DNA of 64,000 nucleotides from positions 744,001-808,000 of the forward strand of contig OY762943.1 of NCBI GenBank assembly GCA_963667145.1. Reading direction: 5' to 3'. Within the stretch, counting starts at the first letter, position 1; each line of letters starts with the position of its first letter. Origin of the DNA: G963667145 sp963667145. GTDB lineage: Bacteria; Cloacimonadota; Cloacimonadia; G963667145. Position numbers and translations under genes: made by a program. Of this stretch, positions 35,230 to 43,197 are shown piece after piece. The notes beneath the pieces are model-generated. The model made no database searches, was not told where the DNA came from, and saw only the letters and a list, made by a program, of their open reading frames with translations.

Positions 35230-36123
35230 CTAATCCTCCACAATACCAGCACTAAGATAGGAAAGCGAAAGCATGGTGAAAACAAATGCCTGAATAATGC
35301 CGATGAATATCCCAAAAAACCCAGACAAAAACATCGGGAAAACAATAAATTTTGTCAGATTGGCAATAACCACACAAATGATGGAGCCACCCAAAATATT
35401 GCCAAACAAACGGAAAGAGATAGAAACAACTTTGGAAGCCTCTCCAACAACATTCAAAGGCATCAAAAAAGCCATCGGCTCAGCATATCCTTTCATGTAA
35501 CCCCAAGCTCCGTTAACTTTAATCATCATGAAATGCACAACTACATTAGCGATAATCCCCATGCCAAGCGGAACGTTCAAATTTCGCGTAGGCTCGGACA
35601 ATCCGGGAATAACGCCCAAAAGATTACAAACCAAAATAAAAAGGAAAATCGTGGCGATGTATGGCAAGAAATTCGTTCTCTCTTTGCCAAGAGAATCAGC
35701 AACCAAATCGTCAAAAAATTCGTAAATACCTTCCCAAAGCAACTGCCATTTCCCTGGAATAAATCCAGAAGTCTTCGCAACAAAAATCGCTCCAGCCAAA
35801 AGTACAATATCCACTAACAACAACATAAACAAAAGTTTGCTCATTCCCAAAGGGGTGGAAGAGAACTTGGAATAAAATTTGTACAACGCGGTGCTTCCAA
35901 AAACTTTGCCTTCTCCTCCGTTGTCAGCCAAATATTGATCAGGTTGGAACTCGGTTAAAATCTGCTTTTGGATAGTGTTGTCATTTGGTGTATTCCAAAC
36001 AGAGAACTTGCCCGTCTCGGGATTGACACCGATATTTAAATCCGAACCTAATCCAACGAGCGACACAACCACTTGCAAAATCACCATGAAAGCTACAAAA
36101 AGAAGCAATTTGTTTTTAAGCAT
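35230..36123 (-). CDS. atpB: F-type ATP synthase a subunit
   Basis: A protein of 297 residues with about six hydrophobic segments after a signal-like N-terminus and a long periplasmic loop (about 30-120). The essential Arg is Arg238 in SISFRLFGNI, facing the c-ring. The FLMPLNVVGE and GIIQAFVFTML segments are family-typical. GGGAAG stands before the ATG. The a subunit would contact both c-type gene products. Confidence 0.95.
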   Translation of the reverse strand: MLKNKLLLFVAFMVILQVVVSLVGLGSDLNIGVNPETGKFSVWNTPNDNTIQKQILTEFQPDQYLADNGGEGKVFGSTALYKFYSKFSSTPLGMSKLLFMLLLVDIVLLAGAIFVAKTSGFIPGKWQLLWEGIYEFFDDLVADSLGKERTNFLPYIATIFLFILVCNLLGVIPGLSEPTRNLNVPLGMGIIANVVVHFMMIKVNGAWGYMKGYAEPMAFLMPLNVVGEASKVVSISFRLFGNILGGSIICVVIANLTKFIVFPMFLSGFFGIFIGIIQAFVFTMLSLSYLSAGIVED

Positions 36124-36209
36124 TTAACTTCCCTATCATTTTTTCTTTCTACTTCGTTTGCACTACTTCAATTTGTCAAATATTTTCTCCCATAAATTGC
36201 AAAAAAAAC

Positions 36210-36238
36210 CTTATAAATCAACTGAATTTGTTTATCAA
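36210..36238 (-). promoter_or_regulatory. Candidate promoter of the atp operon
   Basis: On the minus strand TTGATA (36238-36233) and TATAAG (36215-36210) are 17 bases apart, a standard sigma-70 layout, about 85 bases before the atpB ATG. Confidence 0.45.
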
Positions 36239-36299
36239 AATGATTTTTTTTACTGGAATTTAATTTAATTTGCATTTATAGTTAAAGATTTGATTTGCA

Positions 36300-36318
36300 A
36301 CATTATATAAAATAATGT
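36300..36318. other. Perfect 7-bp inverted repeat in intergenic region
   Basis: ACATTAT (36300-36306) and ATAATGT (36312-36318) pair exactly around a five-base loop. It lies between the divergent atp operon and the SUMF1 lipoprotein gene. It may be an operator, but no matching regulator is known here. Confidence 0.3.
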
Positions 36319-36345
36319 GTATTTTCTTCTTCTTTACATATATTC

Positions 36346-36370
36346 TTGACAACTTACTGATTATTAAAAT
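36346..36370 (+). promoter_or_regulatory. Promoter-like block TTGACA-N13-TAAAAT
   Basis: TTGACA at 36346-36351 and TAAAAT at 36365-36370, 13 bases apart, lie 34 bases before the lipoprotein ATG. The spacing matches the blocks at 25119, 53761 and 58142. Confidence 0.35.
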
Positions 36371-36403
36371 TGTTAGCTCTATAAAGTATAAGTTTGAGGT
36401 AAA

Positions 36404-37885
36404 ATGAGAAAAATATTTTGTTGGTTTATTCCATTGGCAATGCTTCTTTTTGGATGTTTTCCTGTTTCCGATGTGGTGTCGGACGAAGATTTTGACATCA
36501 CAACTCTGTCTTTCCCTAACTCAAATCTCAAGGTTTACATCAGCCCAACTTCACAGCAAAGCTCCTCCATTCTGTATTCCACAACTCCAGCTACACAAAC
36601 TGACACGACTATTGCTCTCAGCTATTCCCCCGCTAACGCTCTGAACAAACACATCACATGGAGCATCTCCAACACTGACGTCGTTTCTTTTGCTGATGAA
36701 GGTACTTTCCAAAGGAAGATTTCCGTAAAAAATGTCGGGAGTAGCCAAATTACCGCAACGGCAACCACCCTCAAAGAGACTACCCTGCAAACCAGCTTGG
36801 CGGTCAATTGCTACTATATTATTCAGGGATTTTCCATAGACACTGCCGACATCCCGTCTGGAGTTAGCATTAGGGAAAATCAAACCTACCAACTCAAAAC
36901 GAATTTTTCGCCAACTGACAACATCGATACCGAGGTCAACTGGAGTAGCAATAAAAATTCTGTCGCTACCGTCAGTAGCAATGGCTTAATCACTGGGGTG
37001 GCTTATGGCGAGGCTTACATCTCAGCCACACCAATTGGAAAAGCTGTCAGTAACTTCAAAGATTCCGTGCTTGTGTCCGTGGATTATGCCACAGGTTCCA
37101 AGATAAATTTCTTAAATGATAATGTGGAGCTACAAATGCACTACGTTCCGCAAATGACTTCGTTTCCAGCTAGCTCTGGTACAGAAAGTGTTGAGCAAAG
37201 CTATTGGATGGCTGAAACAGAAACCACAAAAAAACTTTGGGACTCTGTAACCACATGGGCGACCAGTAATGGATACACATTTTCCTCCGATCCCACAGCT
37301 CCTTCTGCCGAATATCCGATAGGAAATGTTTCCTGGGGAGAAGCAATTATCTTCTGCAATGCCCTAACTGAATATTGCAACTCCAAAATGGGAACTTCTT
37401 ATTCTCCCTATTATCTAAACGGATCTCAGACAATAAAAAATGCAACCTTTTCTTCTGTTAACCTCTCTTCCACAAAAAACGGATACAGATTACCAACTGG
37501 AGCCGAATGGAGGCTTGCAGCCATGTATATTCAGGATAAGAGCTATGATAAAACTCTGCTACCAAACAACAATGAAGCTACCGATTTAAACTGGGCTAGT
37601 GGAGCATCTTCATCTTCTGGTTTTTCAACTGTAGCTTGGTATGGAGAAGGAGAAAGTGGTAGTAGTCATGAAGTTAAAAAGAAAAAGGGCAATGCATTAG
37701 AAATCTATGACATGAATGGTAATCTGTGGGAATGGTATTATACAAACGGTGTATTAGACGAAAATAGAATGAGGGCAGGTGGAAGCTATTTAAGTACAAG
37801 TGTATCTATAGTATTCCAAGATAATTCTGACTATTATACAAAAAGTCCTGCTTTCGGTTTCCGAGTGGTAAAAAATAAAGATTAG
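36404..37885 (+). CDS. Lipoprotein with bacterial Ig-like repeats and SUMF1/FGE domain
   Basis: A protein of 493 residues. The signal peptide ends in the lipobox LLFGCFP. Two Big_2-like domains follow (about 45-130 and 135-220), the second with the classic NSVATVSSNGLITGV strand pattern. The C-terminal half (about 240-490) is a formylglycine-generating-enzyme-like (SUMF1) fold: MAETETTKKLWD, VSWGEAIIFCN, YRLPTGAEWRLAA, GNLWEW and GFRVV. In bacteria this fold is mostly a non-catalytic surface or binding module. It is probably exposed on the outer membrane. The stop overlaps by four bases the stop of the convergent gene (TTAG). Confidence 0.8.
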   Translation: MRKIFCWFIPLAMLLFGCFPVSDVVSDEDFDITTLSFPNSNLKVYISPTSQQSSSILYSTTPATQTDTTIALSYSPANALNKHITWSISNTDVVSFADEGTFQRKISVKNVGSSQITATATTLKETTLQTSLAVNCYYIIQGFSIDTADIPSGVSIRENQTYQLKTNFSPTDNIDTEVNWSSNKNSVATVSSNGLITGVAYGEAYISATPIGKAVSNFKDSVLVSVDYATGSKINFLNDNVELQMHYVPQMTSFPASSGTESVEQSYWMAETETTKKLWDSVTTWATSNGYTFSSDPTAPSAEYPIGNVSWGEAIIFCNALTEYCNSKMGTSYSPYYLNGSQTIKNATFSSVNLSSTKNGYRLPTGAEWRLAAMYIQDKSYDKTLLPNNNEATDLNWASGASSSSGFSTVAWYGEGESGSSHEVKKKKGNALEIYDMNGNLWEWYYTNGVLDENRMRAGGSYLSTSVSIVFQDNSDYYTKSPAFGFRVVKNKD

Positions 37886-38649
37886 ATTTTCTTTAGTTCC
37901 TTGGCGAACTGATAGATAATTTCTCGCTCGTCCAACTCATCCAAAGGCACAGCAAATTTCTCTTCTTCTCGATACTCAATTTCTTGGTAATTCATCCGAA
38001 ATCGCAAATCACCATAACCATACAGCAAACCGTTTTCAACAAGCAGTTCGCTGCCTTCCCATTGACACTTGAAAGACAAACTCTTGCTCTCTTGCAAAAA
38101 CCAGAGATAGTCAAAATATTGGATAATTGGCTTCGCCTTCTCACTCAATTCGTGAGACTTGGCAAACTCCAAACTCTCTTCCAAATCACTAATCTGTTGC
38201 AAATAATTCTCCCGCAACTCGAAATTTAAGTAGTAATCCAAAATCTTCGGACAACTCTTTTCCTCGCCCAATGTAGGCAGAGCAAATTCACGGGCAAAAG
38301 CGTCAGTTATATCGGACAGAATGAACGGATTGCGGAACGGTCCCACAAAAATTTTCCCCGAAGTAGCGGTGGTATTCAACGAAGACAGACAAGGAGTTTC
38401 GTCCGAATCCAAAGCCAAATACTGATAATTTTTGTGTTGCTTATGTTCGCCTTCCTGCAAACTCTTGAAGTAAATCAAAGCCTCAAGCAACGAATCAAAT
38501 TCCTTGGTTTCCGTCTGAGAAATTTTCCCCTGTAGCTCCGTGAAATTGGCGGAAGTCAAATATTTTTCTTTGCTCCTCTCCACATTTTTGCAAATAGTTT
38601 TCAATAGAACGTTGTGCTGTTCATCGTAAAAAATCAAAACCCCTGACAT
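37882..38649 (-). CDS. UvrC-like protein without visible GIY-YIG motif
   Basis: A protein of 255 residues, not confidently assigned. The segment KIFVGPFRNPFILSD followed by a FALPTLGEE block resembles the GPF region after the GIY-YIG domain of UvrC and Cho-like proteins. The GIY-YIG catalytic strands are not visible, and the C-terminal half is unlike UvrC. The gene abuts nth, an excision-repair gene, so a repair role is plausible but inferred. The stop of nth lies next to its upstream ATG with no spare bases. Confidence 0.4.
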   Translation of the reverse strand: MSGVLIFYDEQHNVLLKTICKNVERSKEKYLTSANFTELQGKISQTETKEFDSLLEALIYFKSLQEGEHKQHKNYQYLALDSDETPCLSSLNTTATSGKIFVGPFRNPFILSDITDAFAREFALPTLGEEKSCPKILDYYLNFELRENYLQQISDLEESLEFAKSHELSEKAKPIIQYFDYLWFLQESKSLSFKCQWEGSELLVENGLLYGYGDLRFRMNYQEIEYREEEKFAVPLDELDEREIIYQFAKELKKI

Positions 38650-39306
38650 CTACACTCCTATTTTACTACATAATTTTGTTATCGGGCAATTGCCACAATC
38701 AACCGTAGATGCTTTGCACAGTGTCTGCCCCAAAGCTACAAAGTAGCGGTTCGCATTTTGGATAAATCTCACAGGCAAAATCTCCGTCAATTCCCTCTCG
38801 GTTTTTGCTGGCGACTTGCCAGAAGTCAGCCCAATTCTGGCACAAATCCTATGAACATGAATATCCACACAAATATACGGCAAATCGTAGGCTCTGCTCA
38901 AAAAGAGATTGGCGGTTTTCAAGCCAACTCCAGGCAAACTCATTATTTTCTCTCGGTTTGCGGGCAATTCCCCTGCAAATTCCTTGCAAATAATTTCGTG
39001 CCATTTGCTCAAATGAACTGCCTTTTGCTTATAAAATCCCACTGGATAAATCAGCTTTTCGATAGCTTTTGCGGTTAAATTATCCAATTCATACAATTCA
39101 CTTATTTGCCAATTTTCGATGACCTTGGTAGTTGTAGCATCGTTGGTGCGTGCGGAGAGCATAGCCGAAATCAAAATCTGCAACGGCGTTTTGGAAGAAA
39201 TTGCCTCAAACTTTTTGACCTGAGCGGTGCATTTTTCGTAGTAATCAGCAAGTTCGGAAAACAAACTTTCAAAATCGAAGCTCTTGATTTGCTCCTTACT
39301 TAGCAC
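38650..39306 (-). CDS. nth: Endonuclease III (DNA glycosylase/AP lyase)
   Basis: A protein of 218 residues. The helix-hairpin-helix LPGVGLKTAN holds the catalytic Lys, the VDIHVHR segment the catalytic Asp. The iron-sulfur cluster cysteines are C-x6-C-x2-C-x5-C near the C-terminus. It removes oxidised pyrimidines from DNA. The start is GTG 39306 with AAGGA three bases upstream, overlapping the gmhB end by 11 bases. Confidence 0.92.
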   Translation of the reverse strand: MLSKEQIKSFDFESLFSELADYYEKCTAQVKKFEAISSKTPLQILISAMLSARTNDATTTKVIENWQISELYELDNLTAKAIEKLIYPVGFYKQKAVHLSKWHEIICKEFAGELPANREKIMSLPGVGLKTANLFLSRAYDLPYICVDIHVHRICARIGLTSGKSPAKTERELTEILPVRFIQNANRYFVALGQTLCKASTVDCGNCPITKLCSKIGV

Positions 39307-39880
39307 AAATCCTTTCCTGTTGTACCAATTTTCGTATTGTCTTGGCTGCCATCAGCAAGTTATCAACAGCAAAATCTGGTTTGATTTCTCCTGCACGCAA
39401 AGTCTCTTCTCCATAGCCAGTCCTAACCAAAATCGTCCGTAAGCCACTTCGCTTGCCAAACTCTATGTCCGCAGGCTTGTCGCCAATCATAAAAGATTTT
39501 GATGCCTTGATATTGTATTTTTTTTGCATCTGCCTAAAAAATAGATTGTTAGGCTTTCTGCATTCACACTCTATTGCAAGAGGTTTCACCGCTCCTTGAT
39601 GATGATGGGGGCAGTACAAAATTTCGTCGATTTTAGCACTATATTCTGATAGTTGCTGTTGCATCTTGGCGTGAATTGCTTCCAAATCTTTGTCCGTGAA
39701 GAAGCCTCTAGCGATACCAGATTGATTGGTAACCACAAACACTAAAAAGCCCAAATCGTTAAAAATCTTGATAGCCTCTCCACTGAAAGAAAAAATATTA
39801 AACTGTGACGGAGAAGAGATGTAGCCCTCATCATCAGGGTTTATCGTCCCGTCTCTGTCCAAAAAAATCGCTCTAATCAT
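39296..39880 (-). CDS. gmhB: D-glycero-D-manno-heptose 1,7-bisphosphate phosphatase
   Basis: A HAD-family phosphatase of 194 residues. The motif FLDRDGTIN has Asp8 and Asp10. The structural zinc site is CPHHHQG followed by CECRKP, and motif IV is MIGDKPADIEFG. It supplies heptose-1-phosphate to HldC (4386-4805) for ADP-heptose. ATG 39880 is chosen since MIRAIFLDRDGT is the family start; an ATG five codons upstream lies in the lptD end. It overlaps the lptD end by 8 bases. Confidence 0.9.
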   Translation of the reverse strand: MIRAIFLDRDGTINPDDEGYISSPSQFNIFSFSGEAIKIFNDLGFLVFVVTNQSGIARGFFTDKDLEAIHAKMQQQLSEYSAKIDEILYCPHHHQGAVKPLAIECECRKPNNLFFRQMQKKYNIKASKSFMIGDKPADIEFGKRSGLRTILVRTGYGEETLRAGEIKPDFAVDNLLMAAKTIRKLVQQERICAK

Positions 39881-42341
39881 CGTTGGAGTCAGCATCGTCC
39901 TCGTATTTCAAATCGTCGGGCAACTTGACATTGAAGAATTTAAATGCGTATTCCCAAAATGCTCCATCCTGAGTGTAAGAAAAGCTAAATTGCCAGTCGT
40001 ACAGATTTTTCACAGCGGAAAAAGTTTGAGCACCCAAATCGTCCTCTTTTATATTGTATGAGTTGGAATATTCCAAATGCCAAGTTTTGGAAAGGTGCAT
40101 CTTCGCCCCACTGGTCAAATCGAAGGTGTAATCTTCGGTTTGGTTAAAATCTTCTCCTTTCTTTTGACTTCCCACAAAATTGTACGCATAATTTACGCTC
40201 ACCGAGAATCCGTTGTCTTGCTGAATATAATTTTGACGCTTGGCTGGAGGACCATTATTGAAGAATTTGTTCAACTCAAATTGATTGTATTTAGCAGGCG
40301 AGTAGTTGAAATAGCGTAACTTTCGCGACTTGGAAAGTTTGAACCCAACGGAATTGGAAATCGGAACTTTGTATTCCCACTCTTTTAGTTCCCAATTGTA
40401 GGGGTCTTGGGTTGCGGAACCCGTGTTGGCGTTGGTCACGGAACAAGAGAACCAGTTGGAAAGATAAGTCCATTCAAGAATTTTGGAAGCCAAGCTACCC
40501 ACTGGCACCAACTTTTCACCATCTAATTTCGCTGCCCAAATAATGTCATCCCATTTGCCTTCGGTGGCTTTATCATCACTGAAAACTGTGTAAGCAGTTG
40601 TCGCAGTCAAGATGCTATTTAGCAAGAGTTTATCCGTTTTCCCAGGAGGATTTAGCTTCAAATCCCATGCGTTGGAAAAATTCAATTTGCCAGTTTTGGA
40701 TTCCGCTGTAGAGCCCAAAGCATAAGGTCCAGAGGCTTCGTTCTCTATCTCAGGGACAAAAGAAAAAGAACCAGAAACGTTGATAGTGTGCCTAATTCCC
40801 TTAAGGAAAAATTCCCCGAAATTTCTGAATCCAATTACATTAAACCCCAAGCTGTTGGAATAGTTGTATTGATAAGAATGGTCGAAAGTGGAATAATTGA
40901 TTTCACTGGTTGAATACGCCGCCTTAATAGGCAAACTCTGGCTAAACGTAAGCCAACTCAAAACCTTCCGCGAATGAGTAATCCCCAAATCTAACCATGC
41001 CCCTGCTTGGTGCGTATTGATAATAGTTCCCGCACTGTCCTTTTGGGATTTCCACAAAACATCGTCAAGTCCCGCAGATTTCTCCGACATTTTTCCGCTC
41101 TGAGTAGCCTGCGTCTTAACGGAATAGCTGAAGTCCGCCCACCATGGGTCCTCATCTTCGTCAATTTCTTCCGCAAACATCTCCCAAATCGGTCTAGAAT
41201 TCTGTGTGTAGCTGACGTATGGTAATGTAATAGCTCTTGCATTGGTATTCATATCTTGAGAATATTCACTACTCATATACAAAGTACTGCTTAGAAATGG
41301 TTTGGAATAAGAAATCTTCGATTCGACATTCTCATTCGTTCGCGTATTGATGTCCTCTTCATCTTCCAAAATTTCCTTGCTGGAATAGTAGTTAATATCC
41401 ACGCTCAGAGCCGAACCATCAACAAAAGTCTGATCGTGTACATAATGATAGTCACCCGCATAATTGGTAGCTTTCCCCGCATCACTAACGGATCTGGACT
41501 GATTTATTTCCAAAGTACCTTCGTACTCATAACGCTTTTTGTAGCGAGTGATAAACTCTCCATCAACGCCCGTTTTTTCCCGAACGTTCATTATCACAAC
41601 AGCGTCCCAGTAGTCCTCAAAAAACAGGTAGTAGCCGATATTTTCCACGAACTTGCCATCTGTGGAGTTGCGTCCAGGAGTTGGCATCAGAAAGCCGTTT
41701 TGCTTGCCTCTGGCGATGGAAAAAGAGTACGACGGCAAAGCAAAAACAGGGAAATGGTTCACCAAAATCACAACTGGTTTCATCACTATCAACTGCCCGC
41801 GATATAGCCTCATCTGCACAGCATATATATCCCAAGTGTGACTTGGCAAATCGGAGGTCGTAAACATTCCGTTATCAACATCGTACACGCCACTTTTCAC
41901 CTGACGAGTTTGACTGCCATAATAGTAGCCGACATCTAACTTACCAGCAGCTTTATTGAACAAAGCCCACTCTTTTTTCGGATTGACCCAAACATCGTTG
42001 GCAATCATACAGCCAGAAACGTCCTTGATGTAAGTCACTCCGCTTGTTCCCATTATGTTGGTTTTCAAATCCAGTGTAATGGTGTCAGTTCGCAAAATAG
42101 AACCTTCCGACACGACACTGACGTCGCCGTATAGATTAGCCCTAGAAAACACCACATCGTAGAACATATGATCAGCAACGTAGGTGATGGAATCTCCCCC
42201 AACCGTGACATCCACAGCACTCCCAATGCCAGACATTTTATCACTGGGGAGCAAAATGGCGGAAGTTGTGGGAGTATGCTCAGCGGCAAAAAGAAAAGCC
42301 CAACTATGCAATAACAACAATATGACAAAACTTCTCTTCAT
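39873..42341 (-). CDS. lptD: LPS-assembly outer-membrane protein LptD
   Basis: A protein of 822 residues. A signal peptide (cut after about residue 19) is followed by an OstA-like beta-jellyroll (about 45-200) and a large beta-barrel (from about 230) rich in alternating aromatic and polar residues. It inserts LPS into the outer leaflet with LptE. The length agrees with 750-800 in other groups. It is directly after the mlaD-like gene (TAG ATG, no gap). Confidence 0.88.
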   Translation of the reverse strand: MKRSFVILLLLHSWAFLFAAEHTPTTSAILLPSDKMSGIGSAVDVTVGGDSITYVADHMFYDVVFSRANLYGDVSVVSEGSILRTDTITLDLKTNIMGTSGVTYIKDVSGCMIANDVWVNPKKEWALFNKAAGKLDVGYYYGSQTRQVKSGVYDVDNGMFTTSDLPSHTWDIYAVQMRLYRGQLIVMKPVVILVNHFPVFALPSYSFSIARGKQNGFLMPTPGRNSTDGKFVENIGYYLFFEDYWDAVVIMNVREKTGVDGEFITRYKKRYEYEGTLEINQSRSVSDAGKATNYAGDYHYVHDQTFVDGSALSVDINYYSSKEILEDEEDINTRTNENVESKISYSKPFLSSTLYMSSEYSQDMNTNARAITLPYVSYTQNSRPIWEMFAEEIDEDEDPWWADFSYSVKTQATQSGKMSEKSAGLDDVLWKSQKDSAGTIINTHQAGAWLDLGITHSRKVLSWLTFSQSLPIKAAYSTSEINYSTFDHSYQYNYSNSLGFNVIGFRNFGEFFLKGIRHTINVSGSFSFVPEIENEASGPYALGSTAESKTGKLNFSNAWDLKLNPPGKTDKLLLNSILTATTAYTVFSDDKATEGKWDDIIWAAKLDGEKLVPVGSLASKILEWTYLSNWFSCSVTNANTGSATQDPYNWELKEWEYKVPISNSVGFKLSKSRKLRYFNYSPAKYNQFELNKFFNNGPPAKRQNYIQQDNGFSVSVNYAYNFVGSQKKGEDFNQTEDYTFDLTSGAKMHLSKTWHLEYSNSYNIKEDDLGAQTFSAVKNLYDWQFSFSYTQDGAFWEYAFKFFNVKLPDDLKYEDDADSNDD

Positions 42342-43100
42342 CTAAAAAACTTCAATCTTGAAATATCTGGACGGATTTGCCTTTACATCAATGAGAATGG
42401 AATCGACCCTCTTGAGACTGGTGGAAATTTGCTGATACAAAACTGTGTCAGTTAGGAATTTGTTCGCAGAAGAATTTTCGTCGTTGATTTTGCCAAGAAT
42501 TTCGTTAGTTCTGCTAATAACCTCGCTGGTTTGGTCAAGCATCCCCTCGTTCTTGTTAATCTTGGCAAGCAGAAGATTTAGTTGTGAAAGAACCCCATTG
42601 ATGTGAGAGTTGAGCTTTTTGAAATTATCAATCTTAATTTTCTCAACTTCCAAGCTGTTCAAAATGTCGTCAAGTTTGCCAATGAAACGAGTCAAAGTTA
42701 TCTTCACTTCGCCACGATGTATTTTGCTCAAATCCAACTCTTTACCAGTGGTCACAGGCAAAATGTCAAGTTGCTTATTGCCCATCATATCTATGTCTTC
42801 CACGATGAATTGCGTACCCTCGCACAGAGTAATCGGCAACTCAACCTTCAAATAGAAAATGACACCGTCAGCGGTAATATCAACTTTATCCACAAGACCT
42901 CTTGGCACACCACGAATACACACGGTAGCACCTTCGGACAATCCGCTTGCCGAGGAAAATGCGACTTTTACTTTCTGATATTTTCCGTCCGTGAAAATTC
43001 TGGTCATCCAGCCATAAGACAAAAACAAAATCACCACACTAACTGCGGTGATTAGTCCGACTTGGAAAAAAATCTTACCTTTATCTTTATAATATTGCAT
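42342..43100 (-). CDS. MCE/MlaD-family lipid transport protein
   Basis: A protein of 252 residues. One N-terminal membrane anchor (about 13-32) precedes an MCE domain (VKVAFSSASGLSEGATVCIRGV, about 45-120), followed by a helical tail. This is the substrate-binding MlaD-like part of an ABC lipid carrier. MlaE and MlaF genes are not present here. Together with lptD it suggests an envelope lipid operon. Confidence 0.85.
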   Translation of the reverse strand: MQYYKDKGKIFFQVGLITAVSVVILFLSYGWMTRIFTDGKYQKVKVAFSSASGLSEGATVCIRGVPRGLVDKVDITADGVIFYLKVELPITLCEGTQFIVEDIDMMGNKQLDILPVTTGKELDLSKIHRGEVKITLTRFIGKLDDILNSLEVEKIKIDNFKKLNSHINGVLSQLNLLLAKINKNEGMLDQTSEVISRTNEILGKINDENSSANKFLTDTVLYQQISTSLKRVDSILIDVKANPSRYFKIEVF

Positions 43101-43106
43101 AACAAA

Positions 43107-43183
43107 TGGTGCCCCCGAGAGGACTCGAACCTCCTGCCTTTTGAACCGGAATCAAACGCTCTATCCAAATGAGCTACGGGGGC
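43107..43183 (-). tRNA. tRNA-Arg (anticodon CCG)
   Basis: On the minus strand the acceptor arms GCCCCCG and CGGGGGC pair fully, with discriminator A and encoded CCA. The D-arm is GCTC/GAGC, the anticodon stem TTTGA/TCAAA, and the loop TTCCGGT gives CCG, reading CGG. It lies in the same orientation between ftsH and the MCE gene and is probably co-transcribed. Confidence 0.95.
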
Positions 43184-43197
43184 TAATTTATTTAGAA

